From Selaginella moellendorffii (taxonomy: Eukaryota > Streptophyta > Lycopodiopsida > Selaginellales > Selaginellaceae), in NCBI RefSeq assembly GCF_000143415.4, contig NW_003314298.1, forward strand, positions 375,561 to 439,560: a DNA stretch of 64,000 nt, written 5' to 3'. Position numbers and translations under genes: made by a program. How positions within the stretch are numbered: the stretch's first letter is position 1; every line of letters begins with the position of its first letter. Below the pieces are notes generated by a model. It did not search any database, was not told the DNA's origin, and was given only the letters and a program-made list of their open reading frames with translations. Positions 1-11,071 of the stretch are shown here, one piece after another.

Positions 1-306
1 GGTGTTAGTCTGTTTTCCCCATCTTACAGTACGTGGTTTATCTAAGGGGCTCCTTGCTCAATGGAAAGGACCATATCAGGTGTTGCAGCAAGTTGGACCA
101 CAAGTTTATGAAGTTTAGCATGACATCTAATAGGTTGATCCTCCAGAGATTGTGCATGTGCAGCGGTTGAAACGCTTCATACTAAGGGATCAGGAATAGT
201 TAATTCCACCTACAGATCCACCATTGCCTCCTCTTGACTTTCCTCCCAATCCCGGCCCATCTACAAGAGAATCCTAATGATCTTCCATTATTCCAAGAGG
301 AGGGGA
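1..306 (+). mobile_element. Ty3/gypsy retrotransposon, degenerate 3' end of pol
   Basis: A plus-strand reading gives AQWKGPYQVLQQVGPQVYEV followed by a stop, then after a frame change DPPEIVHVQRLKRF. This is the usual end of a gypsy integrase region: a W-K-G-P-Y/F chromo-like core, then an 'H-V-Q/S-R-L-K' tail just before the 3' LTR. A proline-rich tail follows. The purine-rich stretch at about 295-306 (AGAGGAGGGGA) is a good polypurine tract. The in-frame stop and the frame change show the copy is dead. The body of the element lies to the left of the window. Confidence 0.75.
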
Positions 307-1056
307 TGATGTGAGGGCCAAGTGTACAGCTACAATGCCGTATACTAATATTAGCATAGTGGGATTTTGGTAGCCGTCGGATTGGTTTTAATCTGGACCA
401 CTCGCTCCTATATATAAGCTAGGGTTTTTAGGCTAATTGATATGCACATTTTCTATATTCCCTTTCCATATTCCATGCACTCACAATGTTACATATAAAG
501 TATGTTTTTATTTGGGATATAAACAAATTTAGAATCCTAAAAATGTCAAGAAAACTAATATATAACTACCCAAACTCATAGAAATATAAAGAAGAATTAC
601 TAAGATTAATTATCATTAATTTAGAGAAGCATTATTTAATTATTATGTGTTTACTTGGAATATGAATAAATATATAACTAACATTAATATATTACTCAGA
701 CCCAAACATAACCTAAAATTAAAAAATTGTACATAACCACCTAGAAATAGAATCAAAATAAATTAATTTAATTTTAAGTAATGTAGATTTAGTAAAGAGT
801 TATACCATATGTCTTTCTTAAAATATAGAACAATAAAATTTTAAGAACACTAATCTACTACCCAGACCCAAGTAAAACTAACAAAAGAAATACAAAAAAA
901 ATTTGTTATTAATATATAAACTATAATTCAAAACCTGATATTCTATATTTGTAAGATTTATGAAGGTGTTTAATTTGTTTATATGCTAACCCACACCTTG
1001 AGCATGTTGTAATTGCCTGATCAATACATCAATATAGCTTCTCTATTTATCAACTA
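307..1056 (+). mobile_element. Probable 3' LTR of the gypsy element (right edge uncertain)
   Basis: It starts with TGATGTGAGGG (or TGTGAGGG at 310) directly after the polypurine tract. It carries a TATA box (TATATATAAGC, about 409-419) and, near 1018-1050, an AATACATCAATATAGCTTCTC segment of the type often seen near LTR R/U5 ends. Between about 490 and 960 the DNA becomes very AT-rich and unlike the flanks, so a second element may be nested in the LTR. I could not find the terminal CA or a matching 5' LTR, so the right edge is approximate. Confidence 0.5.
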
Positions 1057-1865
1057 AACATATACATAAAGAAGAAAATTGTAAGACAGGGTAAGTGTCA
1101 TCTTAATTATAGTAACTGATTGAGGCAAGTTTAAATCAAAATGAATTTTAATCATAGTATCCAAGCTAGTGAACAATATTCTCAGCCCAATGGTTTCACC
1201 ACCTAAGCAATATCTCTTGTACAATCACTAGCAAACTTAGTAGCCATGCCTTACGGAAACCCCAAGAGCTGTTATTCTCATGCCCACACAATACTTTGCA
1301 AGAGTTTTCCAAAAGTCAATAAAAATTGATAAGCAATGCAGAAGGGCCATAGACCCACAGCAAACAACATTTTTTGTTGCCTACTGTCCATGGTTTATGC
1401 CCCAACACCCAACCTTCACCCACAACCAGAGGAAGGTGGAATAGCAAAAGAGCTTGTGCTTACCCCAACTTTTGATCAACCACAATGGACTTGATGCTCT
1501 CGGCCTTCTGCTGCTGGAACTCTTGCGCGAGCAGAAGCAGTGGGAAATAAAATCCTGGCTTTGCAATCCAGGTAGCCCCAGAGCTTGGTTCTCTAGTGCG
1601 CAGAGAGGCAGCAACACAGCCTAGCAGTGCAGAGCAAGCAATACAAGAGCCTGTTAAACAGGCACGCTCATCAGACGGCTGCAATTGGCTGGATCCAGTG
1701 GCCCAGAAAGTTCAGCACTCAGTCCTTATTATGATAGATTTACTCAAATAATAATACATATAACAAAGACGTGCTTGCATTGCGCCACCTGTGTTAGACC
1801 ACTTGTCCGCTGTTGATTTGCCGCTTGGTGCGAACAGAGGAAGCTCGCTAGGGTATTTGGCTGCG
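1057..1865. other. Intergenic, no gene seen
   Basis: Moderately AT-rich DNA with only short, non-conserved open frames. I see no repeat, RNA gene or splice-linked coding signal. The last 100 bases are probably the promoter and leader of the small gene that starts at 1866. Confidence 0.4.
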
Positions 1866-2691
1866 ATGGGCGATCCTAAACAAGGTAAGCACGAGAGATG
1901 GTTGCCATGTTTGTTTCAATACCTTAGATAAGTTTGTGATCATGCAGAAGCATCACCAACATCGCAAGTGGTGACTGACGACTCCGGGCCCGTCAAAGTG
2001 AGCTACGAAATCGAGCAGGGCGAAGAGGGCACCTATCACTCCCTCAAGCACAACGTCGAGGACAAGCTCCATCTGGGCAACCAACCCGCTCCAGGAGCTC
2101 CAGAAACTCGAGAGCAGCACGCAACTCCGGATCCAACGAAGCCCCGTTCATCGCTTACCACTCTGACACAGCAAGATCTTTCTTGTCCAACTTGGCAGCA
2201 AGAGCACGAGTCCACCAAGCTCAAAGTCCAGCGCGGAGAGGAGATCGGAACCGGGTATGAGCCAGACTCGGACTCGTCTGGCATCGCGTAAGTGCCTTGG
2301 AGTTGATGTTTCCACTGCTTCTCCGGATGTAAAATGACTTAAAAGTTGGTCTTTTGGACACCCAAGCAAGCGATTCATCCTTATCCCCTGTACTGCCGTC
2401 TTGCTTTGTCCCTGGCTATCCTGCCTCAGCACCGCTGCGTCGATGATGAAAGAATGCGAATCATCGAATCCATCTCCACCTCTTTCCACCATCGCCGTCG
2501 TCGATCCTCGAGCACAAGTACTGACCACCGAGTTCCATGATATGCTTACAAAAGCTCTACGGTCGAGTGAGCAGGGAACTTCTCTCTGGCCCGGCTCGGC
2601 TTTTCCCTGCACGGGATTCCTCTTTCCACATGCCCCCGGAACCCGGCCACCGTCTTTGAGTTGCTTTCTCTTGTTTGCTGGCGGGTGTTGA
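1866..2691 (+). CDS. Unknown three-exon gene (about 206 aa)
   Basis: Not recognised. Exons 1866-1884, 1948-2287 and 2430-2691 join in frame across clean GT-AG sites (G|gtaagc..cag; GC|gtaagt..ctcag). The start ATG is at 1866 (MGDPKQ..). The protein is hydrophilic and acidic, rich in E/D/Q/T/S in the middle (GYEPDSDSSGIATAASMM) and has no signal peptide or membrane segment. The last exon reads convincingly to about 2585 (VLTTEFHDMLTKALRSSEQG) and then becomes less protein-like, so a further intron or a different 3' end is possible. Splice logic supports a gene; there is no family evidence. Confidence 0.4.
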
Positions 2692-2748
2692 GGTTCCGTG
2701 GCACACCAGCCAAAACTTTTGTCCCTTGAATCCACTGGTCACTTCGCA

Positions 2749-2812
2749 GTACTCTACTTTCCCGGAACCAAGCAGGCCCAGTACTCTACTTTCCCGGAAT
2801 CAAGCAGGCCCA
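2749..2812. repeat. 32-bp tandem duplication
   Basis: Two adjacent 32-base copies (2749-2780 and 2781-2812) beginning GTACTCTACTTTCCCGGAA differ by one base. They lie between the unknown gene and the 3' end of the NPH3 gene. Confidence 0.9.
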
Positions 2813-3133
2813 CTTTTTCCTGCCTTTGATGTCTAATTCCATCCAGGAAGCCCAGTAACGCACAGCAATAGCAGCAGTAGCACTCACTGGAGCACCACTT
2901 ATGAACCTCACTTCTTCCTTGGATCCTGAGCTGGAGAAGAGTGGAGAGCACTAAAGCCGTGCCATAGTCTGTCTGTATTATAATCCTTCACCTGTGTGAG
3001 CCGGCTGTTGAAGCTGATCACTGCAACAATCCCGGCCAGCTTTCCACAGATGAATACTTTAGCAAGCACATCACTCTCGGAGGCCTTACAGAGGACTTAA
3101 CGTACGTGGTCATGAAGCAAGGCGTGTGGATGC

Positions 3134-5091
3134 TCACGATATGGAGTGCCGTCTCCTCCTGTTGTTCATGCCGGACTTGGCGTTGGGGACGTTGGACGAG
3201 TCCTTGAACCTGAAAGGATTGAGCTTGCTCAGCGTTTTGGTAACCGAGGACAGGAACTTGCTGCTGGATCCTGTCTTCTGGATGCCCTCTTTCATGTTGA
3301 CGTGGTCTTTCTCCAGATCCGTCAGCCGCATTCTCATCCTGGCCACCTCCAGCTTGAGCTCCCTGTTCTCCCGTCTAATGGACGAGTAATGGTCCCTGGG
3401 TGATATGGCTGCGCTGAGGCCCCCGGGACCAGCTGCCTTTTGGGAATACGGACCCACCTGTTCCCCATCCACGAATGAAGTTGTCATGGCAGTGCGCAGC
3501 CTCATCTGTTCGTAGTAAAGGACCTGCACGACCATCTGGACGGGTAGCCTCTCGTTCTGCGCTGCATGCTGGCACGCCTCCTGTGACAACTTTTGGACGT
3601 CCAGAAGCTTGCACAGCTTCTTGCGCTCCAGATCGCTCAGAGCCGGATGGGCCTGTGAGTGAGACAACGCAATCAGCAAAGCAAGGAAGTGGGAATCTTT
3701 AGAGGATGGACGACATACCTTTAGATAAATGTCGACGGCCCTGTAGAGGCTGTCGTCCACGAGCCGAGCGTGATCTGGAAAGAGCTCCGCGAGAGCGATA
3801 AACTTGCTCACCTTGAGGTTGGGGTCGGGCGCTACCTCCGCAAGGTAGCCGTCCATCAGCTTGGCCACCCTCATGAGAGCACTTTGGGAAGGAGAAGCGC
3901 CACCGTCCGACTCGTACATGACTTTGTTGTCGTCGCTTTCCTGCTTGAGGAAACTGACGACTATCCGATGGATAATGTCGACGTCGAACAGTGTATCGCC
4001 AGAATAAGAAAATGCCGGGACCAGCAGATCATCCAGTGTGGCCCTCTCGAGCTGCATGCCAATCCTCTGTTCCAGATCTATCCTGCAAGCCACGGTAGTG
4101 TCCAGGATGAGGGCCGTTCGCAGGAGACCGAACAGGAAGCTGCACGAGATGGAGTTCTTCTCGCGTGGTAGCATGCTCACGATTGTCTCCACCAGAATCC
4201 GCTGCTCGTGCTCAATGGCAGTGGCACTGTCGTGAACTTTGAGCTTTGTCCGCGATGAATCTCGCGCCACCTGTTTCCTGTTGAAACCTTTGAGAGCTCG
4301 ATGAGCATAGTGCATGAGAGCCGCTCCAATCGTCTCGTGTCGCAGGCCCCTGGACATCATCGCTGCTAGAACGCGCTGGTAAAAGTCGATGCGGAGGATG
4401 GATAAGTCCTCAGCCCACCAGTCGACAGGACCCTTTGGCTGCAAGCTCTCCATTCTCTCTGAGTTGCTGAAGTCGGTGTGTGAAGATAAGCTCGACAATT
4501 GCTCCCGGCACACCTCCGTTGCCGCGGCGTCAACACACCTGTTGACGATCTTGAGCTCCTCAGCTAGAGGAAGTAGACTCTCGCAGCTGTGCAGCACCGC
4601 CACCGCGTTTGAAAGATTCTGTGTAGCAATCTCGTCGATGAAGGCCTCGGTGCGAGCCACGAGATTGCCATCCCCGTAGTCCTCCGTCATGTCAAGGTAC
4701 TCGGCAGCGCAACGGAGAGTAGCAACATTCGTCACGCTTATCTCAAAGTTGATCCCATAGCAGAACTTGGCCGCGAGCTCAAACGCTTCGGGGCCTCCAG
4801 GTAGATCCGAGAGCTTAATGAACGACACATCAAGTTCCCTAGAGTCCCCAGCAACCAGCTTGCGAATTTTTCCGCTCCTCGACACAAGGGGGAACTACGC
4901 AATGGCAAACAAGTTCCACCGTTAGTTTGCACAAAGAAAACAAGGTAAGATAGCTCGCTAGAAAGTGACTCTCAGTCAAGAAAGAGTTGAAAGAATCAAA
5001 AGGAAAGAGATCATTGTTATCAAACCTTGTGAAGAGCGAAGCTGACGCCTCCAGCCTCCACGAGCACGTCGGTGGGAACATCAGTAGACAT
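3134..5091 (-). CDS. NPH3/RPT2-like BTB protein
   Basis: A 586-aa member of the plant NPH3/RPT2 family. These are substrate adaptors for cullin-3 E3 ligases at the plasma membrane and act with phototropins or in auxin transport. Exons read from 5091-5026, 4894-3719 and 3652-3134. The first exon gives the N-terminal BTB strand (MSTDVPTDVLVEAGGVSF) and joins FPLVSRSGKIRKLV, a family hallmark. The NPH3 domain (about residues 160-425) includes WWAEDLSILRIDFY and the signature YRAVDIYLKAHPALSDLERK, which appears only once the 66-nt intron 3653-3718 is removed. That intron is a multiple of three without a stop, so an unspliced reading would add 22 residues. A C-terminal coiled coil (IRRENRELKLEVARMRMRL) and a basic tail follow. 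Which subfamily it belongs to cannot be decided here. Confidence 0.93.
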
Positions 5092-6485
5092 TACCCTGGA
5101 ATCATTCCACGACCACAGCATTTAGTAGCAATTTTCTAGTCCGACGCTTTCTATGTCATAGATTTTCTTAAAGCTTGGAAGATCTAGGAACACAAACAAG
5201 ACCACCACTCACTCCAGTCACTTGAGATGTTACCTCAAATGCAGCACTCGCGTCTGGAGCTCTAGTTAGAGTTGATCACTCAGACAATACGCTCGATCAC
5301 TCGGCGCCCATCTCTCTGCACAAAGTCACATGAAGCTGCGCAAGGCGCCTAGAAAGAAAATATTTTCGGCAAGCAAGAAAACTCTAAGAAATCGCGGGGC
5401 GAGCGAGGAATTTACCATTCTGCCGTGCGCTTGGCTGCCGATGACACTGTGGATCGCTTCATGGCCGAGAACTTGTCAACTTTTCCCATGAGCGTCATAT
5501 TTCCAGCGCAGTCGCAGCAATGCGGCCCAAATCCCAGCCAATGCAGGCACCAGACCCCGAATTTCCGCCCCGGGAGATCACACACAACGCGGATCGCATC
5601 ACCTTAGCAGCGCCAGGCCGCGCGATCGGCTCGATTCCAAAACCCTCGCCCGCCGCAAAAGAGAGAGAGAGGAAGGGAGCTCAAGAACACGAACAAGAGC
5701 GAGGTTTTAGGTAACAATGCCACTGCTAAATCTTTCTTACCGGCAGGGGCATATTCCGGCGCCGGTAAGTTTGCCTGGAGCTATAGACAAATCTTTTGTT
5801 GGGCCGTGATCCTTGACAGCGATAGTGCGTGCCAGACATCATATAAAAATCCGCATTTTTTAAATACGGGTTTGACACCGACGTGATCTTGTATTTTACC
5901 TTTCCATATCCAGTATCTCTCTTGGAATATTTTCTCCAACCTTGTTTGTAGATCCTTCTAAGGTGGCAAATACGGTTTTTCTATCCTGGGTGAAATACCA
6001 AGTCGGGACAATGCTGACTGTACAGTAGACTTGACTTTTTCCATGGGCAAAATCTCTGCCAAACGTTGGAGCTGGTGTTTTTTATGTAACGTACGTGAAA
6101 CAAAGGAATATATTTTGATTCATTGACAATAGCTATGTGTTAGGGCTGCCGCGCTGGCACGCTCCTGTCCACAAAAAACCTCTTTTCCGTTCTTGGATCT
6201 TCTGGAACAATCCAAAAACCATAGAGTTTCCTTTGTTAAGATTTTATTCTCTTCCGCGATTAAAAATGCGTTTATATGTCCTCTAGTAAGAAATAGCAGC
6301 CACTACATAATCACGTGCCACATTGTCGCCATGTGCGCGCTCGCCATACTTTCGCCATGCCGTATGGGATATTTGTACGCATCCACGTGGCAAAGATCCA
6401 ACGGCTAAGCACTCCTGGCCGCGTTTGCTAGGGTTCCTTGTTCTAGGGCTTGTGGGCGACAGTGCATTTGGCGACGATCGATCCC
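5092..6485. other. Divergent intergenic region between NPH3 and NDPK genes
   Basis: It holds the upstream regions of two divergent genes. The NPH3 side is GC-richer (5280-5720) and may contain a spliced leader. The NDPK side contains CCACGTGGC (6382-6390) and telo-box-like CTAGGGTTCC (about 6428) within 110 bases of the ATG. No other gene or repeat was found. Confidence 0.5.
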
Positions 6486-7279
6486 ATGGCGACGATGGAG
6501 CAGAGCTTCATTATGATCAAGCCCGATGGCGTGCAGCGAGGATTGGTATGGCGCCTCGATTCTTGCTAGGTTTCTAGTTTGTAGATTTTAGATTGAGTGG
6601 CCTCTTATTTCAGCTCCAGACGATTCCATCAATCTGGTGGCTTTGTTCTGGGGGCAAACAGAGAATTTCGGAGATAGCTATAGCCTTTGTAGTCACTCTT
6701 TTCTTCATCGGTTATATTGTTTTTAACAATCTCCGGGACACTCACAGGTTGGGGAGATCATTGCGAGGTTTGAGAAGAAGGGATTCACGCTCAAAGGTAT
6801 GGCTTTTGTGAGAAGTTCTATCGTAGTTCCCTTACGCTTTTCTTTTCATCATGTGTAGGACTGAGGCTGATGCAAATTGAGAAATCCTTCGCGGAGAAGC
6901 ACTACGCGGATCTCTCAGCGAAGCCATTCTTTGGTGGTCTCGTCGAGTACGTGACTTCCGGCCCTGTTGTTGCGATGGTGTGGGAAGGGAAAGGTGTCGT
7001 GGAGACCGGCCGGAAGATCATCGGAGCCACGAACCCGGCTGCCTCGGCACCTGGAACCATCCGAGGGGACTTCGCCATCGACGTTGGAAGGTAAATTGCT
7101 CGGCATTGCTGCTTCAATCTCTTGCGAACTTAAAAAACTCTTCCCTGTCTCTCCGACCTTTCAGGAATGTGATCCATGGCAGCGACTCGGTCGACAATGC
7201 CAAGAAGGAGATCGCACTGTGGTTCCCCGATGGTGTCGTGGATTGGCAGAAGTCTGTCCACCCATGGATCTACGAGTGA
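6486..7279 (+). CDS. NDK1: Nucleoside diphosphate kinase (NDPK1-like, cytosolic)
   Basis: Transfers the gamma phosphate from ATP to nucleoside diphosphates through a phospho-histidine. Four exons (6486-6545, 6748-6796, 6859-7090, 7165-7279) encode 151 aa, the usual length of the cytosolic plant form. The N-terminus is [20 protein letters not shown], the KPDGVQR motif of the family, with no transit peptide. The active-site block [10 protein letters not shown] carries the catalytic His, and the C-terminus [11 protein letters not shown] matches type I NDPK. All residues I know to be needed are present. The start is the first ATG; the second at codon 4 is possible but less likely. Confidence 0.96.
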
Positions 7280-7549
7280 TTGATCACGAGTGACGACGAA
7301 AGCCTTCGCATTTAAGTTTTGCGTTCTTGCAATTGATGAGAACTTTGTTTTGCTTTCTATCTTAATGACAATATATGTTCATGGCTTCCAATTGTTTATG
7401 TTCAAGTCAGGCAATCATATACAAGCACTAAAAGTTGATTGACAAAACAATCACTGGAACACAGCGAGCAAGTATATGACAAACAAATGGCTGCTAAAAA
7501 ATAATCAAGCAAACGCTACTAAAGCTTTTAGAAGTTCCTCGACGATCGA
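7280..7549. other. Convergent 3' region between NDPK and ERF genes
   Basis: AT-rich 3' flanks of two convergent genes, only 270 bases between stop codons. No other feature was found. Confidence 0.5.
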
Positions 7550-8611
7550 TCAAAATTGCAGCATTCCAAAAGCACTGCCACAAGCACTGGTACCCGAGTA
7601 AGTGTCGAAACCGCTACTGCCATTCCCGAAATCCAATCCCCTGACCATAGACGTCGCCGCGTAATCCCACTCGTTGTTGAACACCACCGCTCCAAGACCC
7701 TGGGAGTAATACAAAGAGCTCGCACCATTGAAAGACCACGAAGAATACTCGGAGAGGAGATGATGATGATGATGATCCATGAAATCGGAGGAAAGCGACC
7801 CTGGCCAGTGGAAATCACTACCGAGACTTTGTTCTTCGCTACCGGCAGAGAGGAGAGCTAGCGGCACGCGATCGCTGCTATCATCGCGATCGTTGCCGGC
7901 GATGGTAGTAGCGATAGCTGGAGCAATGGTGGGATGCGAGAAGGAGAGATCGAGCGGTGGCGGAGAATCGGGCTCGAGCTTTGGAATCTGATCAAGCGGA
8001 TAGCTATACGCCGCCGCCGGGAATTCGAGGGCCGCGGCGATGAGATGATCCAAACCATGATGCTGGCGGTTGTGGTGGTGAAAAAAGGTGACATCCTTCT
8101 CGGTCTTGATCGATGCCGTGTAGCTGCTGCTTGCGATGGAAGCTGGATTGGGCAGCTCGCCAGGGAAGAGCGTGAGGCTGCAGTCGGCGTGATGATGATC
8201 ATCGATCGTGGCGCTAGCATCATCGAGCTGGAGCTCCTTGGGGAGAAAGGACCGTCGAAACTCCATGTCACGGACGTGCTTGGGATCCTTGTAGAGCTTG
8301 ATCTTGAGCGATTCCCGCGCAACTTTGAGCTGCGCGCTTTGCTGCGATGCGTAGACGAAGTTGGTGCGCGCATCGGCGCCGCGCATCGCCCGCGCCGCCA
8401 GATCGTATGCCATAGCCGCATCCTCGGCAGTCTCAAACGTGCCCAGCCAGCGCCGCTCCTTCGTCTTTGGATCACGGATCTCCGCCGCGAACTTCCCCCA
8501 CGGCCGCCTCCTCACGCCCCGGAACTTCTTCACGCCGTGATTCGGCCGCAGCCCAACAGCCGGCGCTTCTAGCAAACGATCCCGCTGCACTTTGGCCGCC
8601 TTCTTCTTCAT
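7550..8611 (-). CDS. AP2/ERF transcription factor (ERF type, group VIII-b-like)
   Basis: An intronless 353-aa protein with one AP2/ERF domain at about residues 30-88. It starts [19 protein letters not shown], has [19 protein letters not shown], and ends RTNFVY. The Ala and Asp of AAEIRD in the second strand mark the ERF rather than the DREB subfamily, which favours GCC-box binding. The '[12 protein letters not shown]' ending recalls the ESR/DRN, LEP and PUCHI group, which act in meristem and organ formation; that placement is an inference. The long C-terminal region has His runs (DHHHHHL) and Ser/acid-rich parts typical of activation regions. The start is ATG at 8611 ([11 protein letters not shown]); the frame runs upstream only through non-ATG codons. 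Confidence 0.92.
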   Translation of the reverse strand: MKKKAAKVQRDRLLEAPAVGLRPNHGVKKFRGVRRRPWGKFAAEIRDPKTKERRWLGTFETAEDAAMAYDLAARAMRGADARTNFVYASQQSAQLKVARESLKIKLYKDPKHVRDMEFRRSFLPKELQLDDASATIDDHHHADCSLTLFPGELPNPASIASSSYTASIKTEKDVTFFHHHNRQHHGLDHLIAAALEFPAAAYSYPLDQIPKLEPDSPPPLDLSFSHPTIAPAIATTIAGNDRDDSSDRVPLALLSAGSEEQSLGSDFHWPGSLSSDFMDHHHHHLLSEYSSWSFNGASSLYYSQGLGAVVFNNEWDYAATSMVRGLDFGNGSSGFDTYSGTSACGSAFGMLQF

Positions 8612-8790
8612 CTCGATCACGATCGCACGCGGGACGCTTTCGTTGGCAGAGAGAAAGACTATAGGGTTCTTCGATCTATTAGAATAGATCTCTCAAGCAA
8701 GGATGATTACACCATCGATTCTCCAAATCTAACCGACGTGACACCCGGTACAAAGATCAATGTTTTGCGCCATATGGCCCAAACATCCCC

Positions 8791-9040
8791 CACGTACACG
8801 TATGCATGTCTAGCCCCACGTGATAATAATGCACGTGCAGCCGCTATGTGTTTTTAGCGGGCCAGCTAAATCTAGAGCCCCTAGGCCTGGAGAGGGGCAA
8901 TGGATCAACCAGCTAGCTATCTTGTCGTAGTTTTCCAGCTAAGTTTAGAAGAAAGAGCGAGCCCATCATTGCTCCGTATGGAAACCGTCATGACATGCGC
9001 GACTCATACATACATCCCGAGAAAAAACAATGCACACGTG
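8791..9040. promoter_or_regulatory. Cluster of ACGT-core boxes upstream of the ERF gene
   Basis: About 180-430 bases upstream of the ERF start codon lie three perfect CACGTG G-boxes (8817-8822, 8832-8837, 9035-9040) and two CACGTA sites (8791 and 8797). CACGTG is the known binding site of plant bZIP and bHLH factors. A link to light or abscisic-acid control is an inference. Confidence 0.45.
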
Positions 9041-9414
9041 GGGGCGCGAGCATGTGCTGGGCCAATGGGGGCACGCCTGGTCAGCATATCGTTGGCTAAC
9101 GCTCGTCGATGTGATCATAGGTGGATGATGTGATAGGCAAACTAGACCTAATCGCGTGCTGGCTAGCAGTAATTGGAGAAGATCTGTTGGGTTGCGGTGC
9201 CCGATTTTTTTCTTACTTTGTGGTTAATCGGCGATGTTAAGGCGAATCCAACCAAATCCAATGGCACTTTTATAGCGGTGTTCAAATAGTTTTCTTACCA
9301 TGGGCCGTTGGGATTAGGGCCGACGTGGCGGTCTCTCAAGGTATACATTGTTTTGGAGGAGTTTATTTATGATCAGGAGAAGATCTTGACATTGGAGCTT
9401 TCCTGTCAAAGTTT

Positions 9415-9890
9415 CTAGGATCTGGTGGATTCTCCCAGCAGCAAACTCTCAAAACTTGTAGGATCTGGCAAATTCGTACGCTGCCACCTCCAAACTTCTC
9501 GCTTGTCACGGGGAGATATCGTCGAAACGCATTGGACGTCACACGAGTAGACGAGATTGCTCGCCGCTTTTGCGATGGCCTTGATATCATCCTCCGCCAC
9601 CACCAGGAAAACGTGTTTTATCGTCCGGGTCGAAGAGAGACGCCGCTTTTCGTAATACCACACCTGCAAGTTGCTACCTTCTTAGCACCAATGCAATGCA
9701 CGACTGCTGGAAACTCACTCTCGAAAGGAAACCAGTCGTAAGCTCCAGCCTCCAGCTCCTCCACAGAGCCTCCAGGAAACATTCTAGAGAAGAGGTCATA
9801 GAACTCGACGTTCCCGGACGGCAAGAAGGCCTTACCAAAGTCATCACCCAAACAAATCCTCTTGACTCCGCTGGGAATTTCGCAGAGCCG
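9415..9890 (-). pseudogene. F-box/LRR gene fragment (unit 1 copy)
   Basis: Matches the C-terminal third of the F-box gene in unit 2. One frame gives GDDFGKAFLPSGNVEFY and MFPGGSVEELE, then IGAKK. The next frame gives VWYYEKRRLSSTRTIKHVFL and ends SFESLLLGESTRS, as in unit 2. The two frames are separated by a 14-nt GT..AG segment (9664-9677). An extra piece (AGAYDWFPFE region) is inserted relative to unit 2, and the 5' part with the F-box is deleted, so the copy is a remnant. Confidence 0.8.
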
Positions 9891-10519
9891 ACACGCGTGA
9901 GACGCTGCACAAAAGACTTCCTTTTTGCTGCCTACCTCTACGACCGGGTGAAACGATTGTACGCGAACTTCCGGATGTTAGTATTACCTATGCATTCTAA
10001 GAGCTTGCAATCACACTGGGCCAGTAATCTCAGACTATGGATGATTGAGCACTAGAGCTCCCTTGTAGACATTATAGCCTGGAGGAATCTATCTTGAAGC
10101 AATGGTGAGGCCTTTCCAGTCGTCGAAGGTAATTAAGCTATTTTGCTTGCAAGCAGTAGTCTTGCATTGTAGAATCTGACAAGAGGTATGCTACAGTGTA
10201 CTTGGTGATGGCTACGTGCCATAGGAGCATTGATGCCCAAGTGCAATCCCGTTGCAAAAGTTTCCAGCATCGGTGGAGCTGACTTTACAGACCTAGTGGA
10301 GATTTTAATCGAGCTCCCAGGAGCACCACATGGACAGGAACTCTAACGCTGTAAAGCATGTCTACCTCAAGAGCTGCAGAGCTTGAGATTTCTCTCCACC
10401 CCGTATCGCTCCGGATATGACAGTATTCCACGAAACGATGCAAATATCGCCCTGGCATCAATCCAGCAGCCGTCGCAGTGAGAGAACATTGCGCATGCGA
10501 CTGCGACAGTCGCTACAAA

Positions 10520-10877
10520 CTAAGCGCCAACGATCCCGGAATGAATGGCGCGCGGCTGCAATGGAGCATCTTGCAATCCCTCTGGAAAATGCCCGTTCTG
10601 GGCATATGCCGAGATGATGATGCTCCGGCTGAAAACATTCTTGCGCCCCAAAGCATCAAAAACTTGCCGCGCTTCCACCACGCTCCGGCATTTCCCATAC
10701 ATCTTGACCACCAAATTCTCCAGTAGGACCACGCCGCCGGCAAAGCCCTTGCAAGATTTGCTCATGAACCACCATCCTGCGCGCCTCAAAAGAAGGCCTG
10801 TCCACCCGGACAATTGACCAAGTGGACTGCTCAACGCATGGCAATTTAATATACTGAGCCACCTGAAATGAGATCAC
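10520..10877 (-). pseudogene. Pentatricopeptide repeat (PPR) gene fragment
   Basis: Minus-strand frames give RRMVVHEQILQGFAGGVV, then LLENLVVKMYGKCRSVVEAR and FDALGRKNVFSRSIIISAYA. This is the repeat pattern of lycophyte PLS-type PPR proteins ('NLLVQMYGKCGSVEEARxVFD', 'NVFSWTIIISAYAQNG'). The reading needs frame changes and there is no start, N-terminal repeat series or C-terminal domain, so it is a remnant. PPR proteins bind organelle RNA; this one is unlikely to work. Confidence 0.75.
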
Positions 10878-11071
10878 GTTAATCAGGGAGAAAAACGATC
10901 ACAAGTTCCCAGTAGTTTCATAATCCTGCCAGCATTGTTGGTGAGAATAAAATACCCCGACCAAATCTAGAAACAGCAATCAGATTCCTTTGCTAGATCA
11001 ACTGGACACACGGCTGCGTCCATAGCTCCAGCCTCCAAGCATGCTTCCACCACTTCTCTTCACTCGTTATC

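Noticed and set aside
3653-3718. Extra 22 residues in the NPH3 protein
   Set aside because: This is an intron without a stop; removing it restores the conserved DIYLKAHPALS signature.
8612-8620. A longer ERF N-terminus
   Set aside because: It would start at a non-ATG codon; the first ATG is at 8611.
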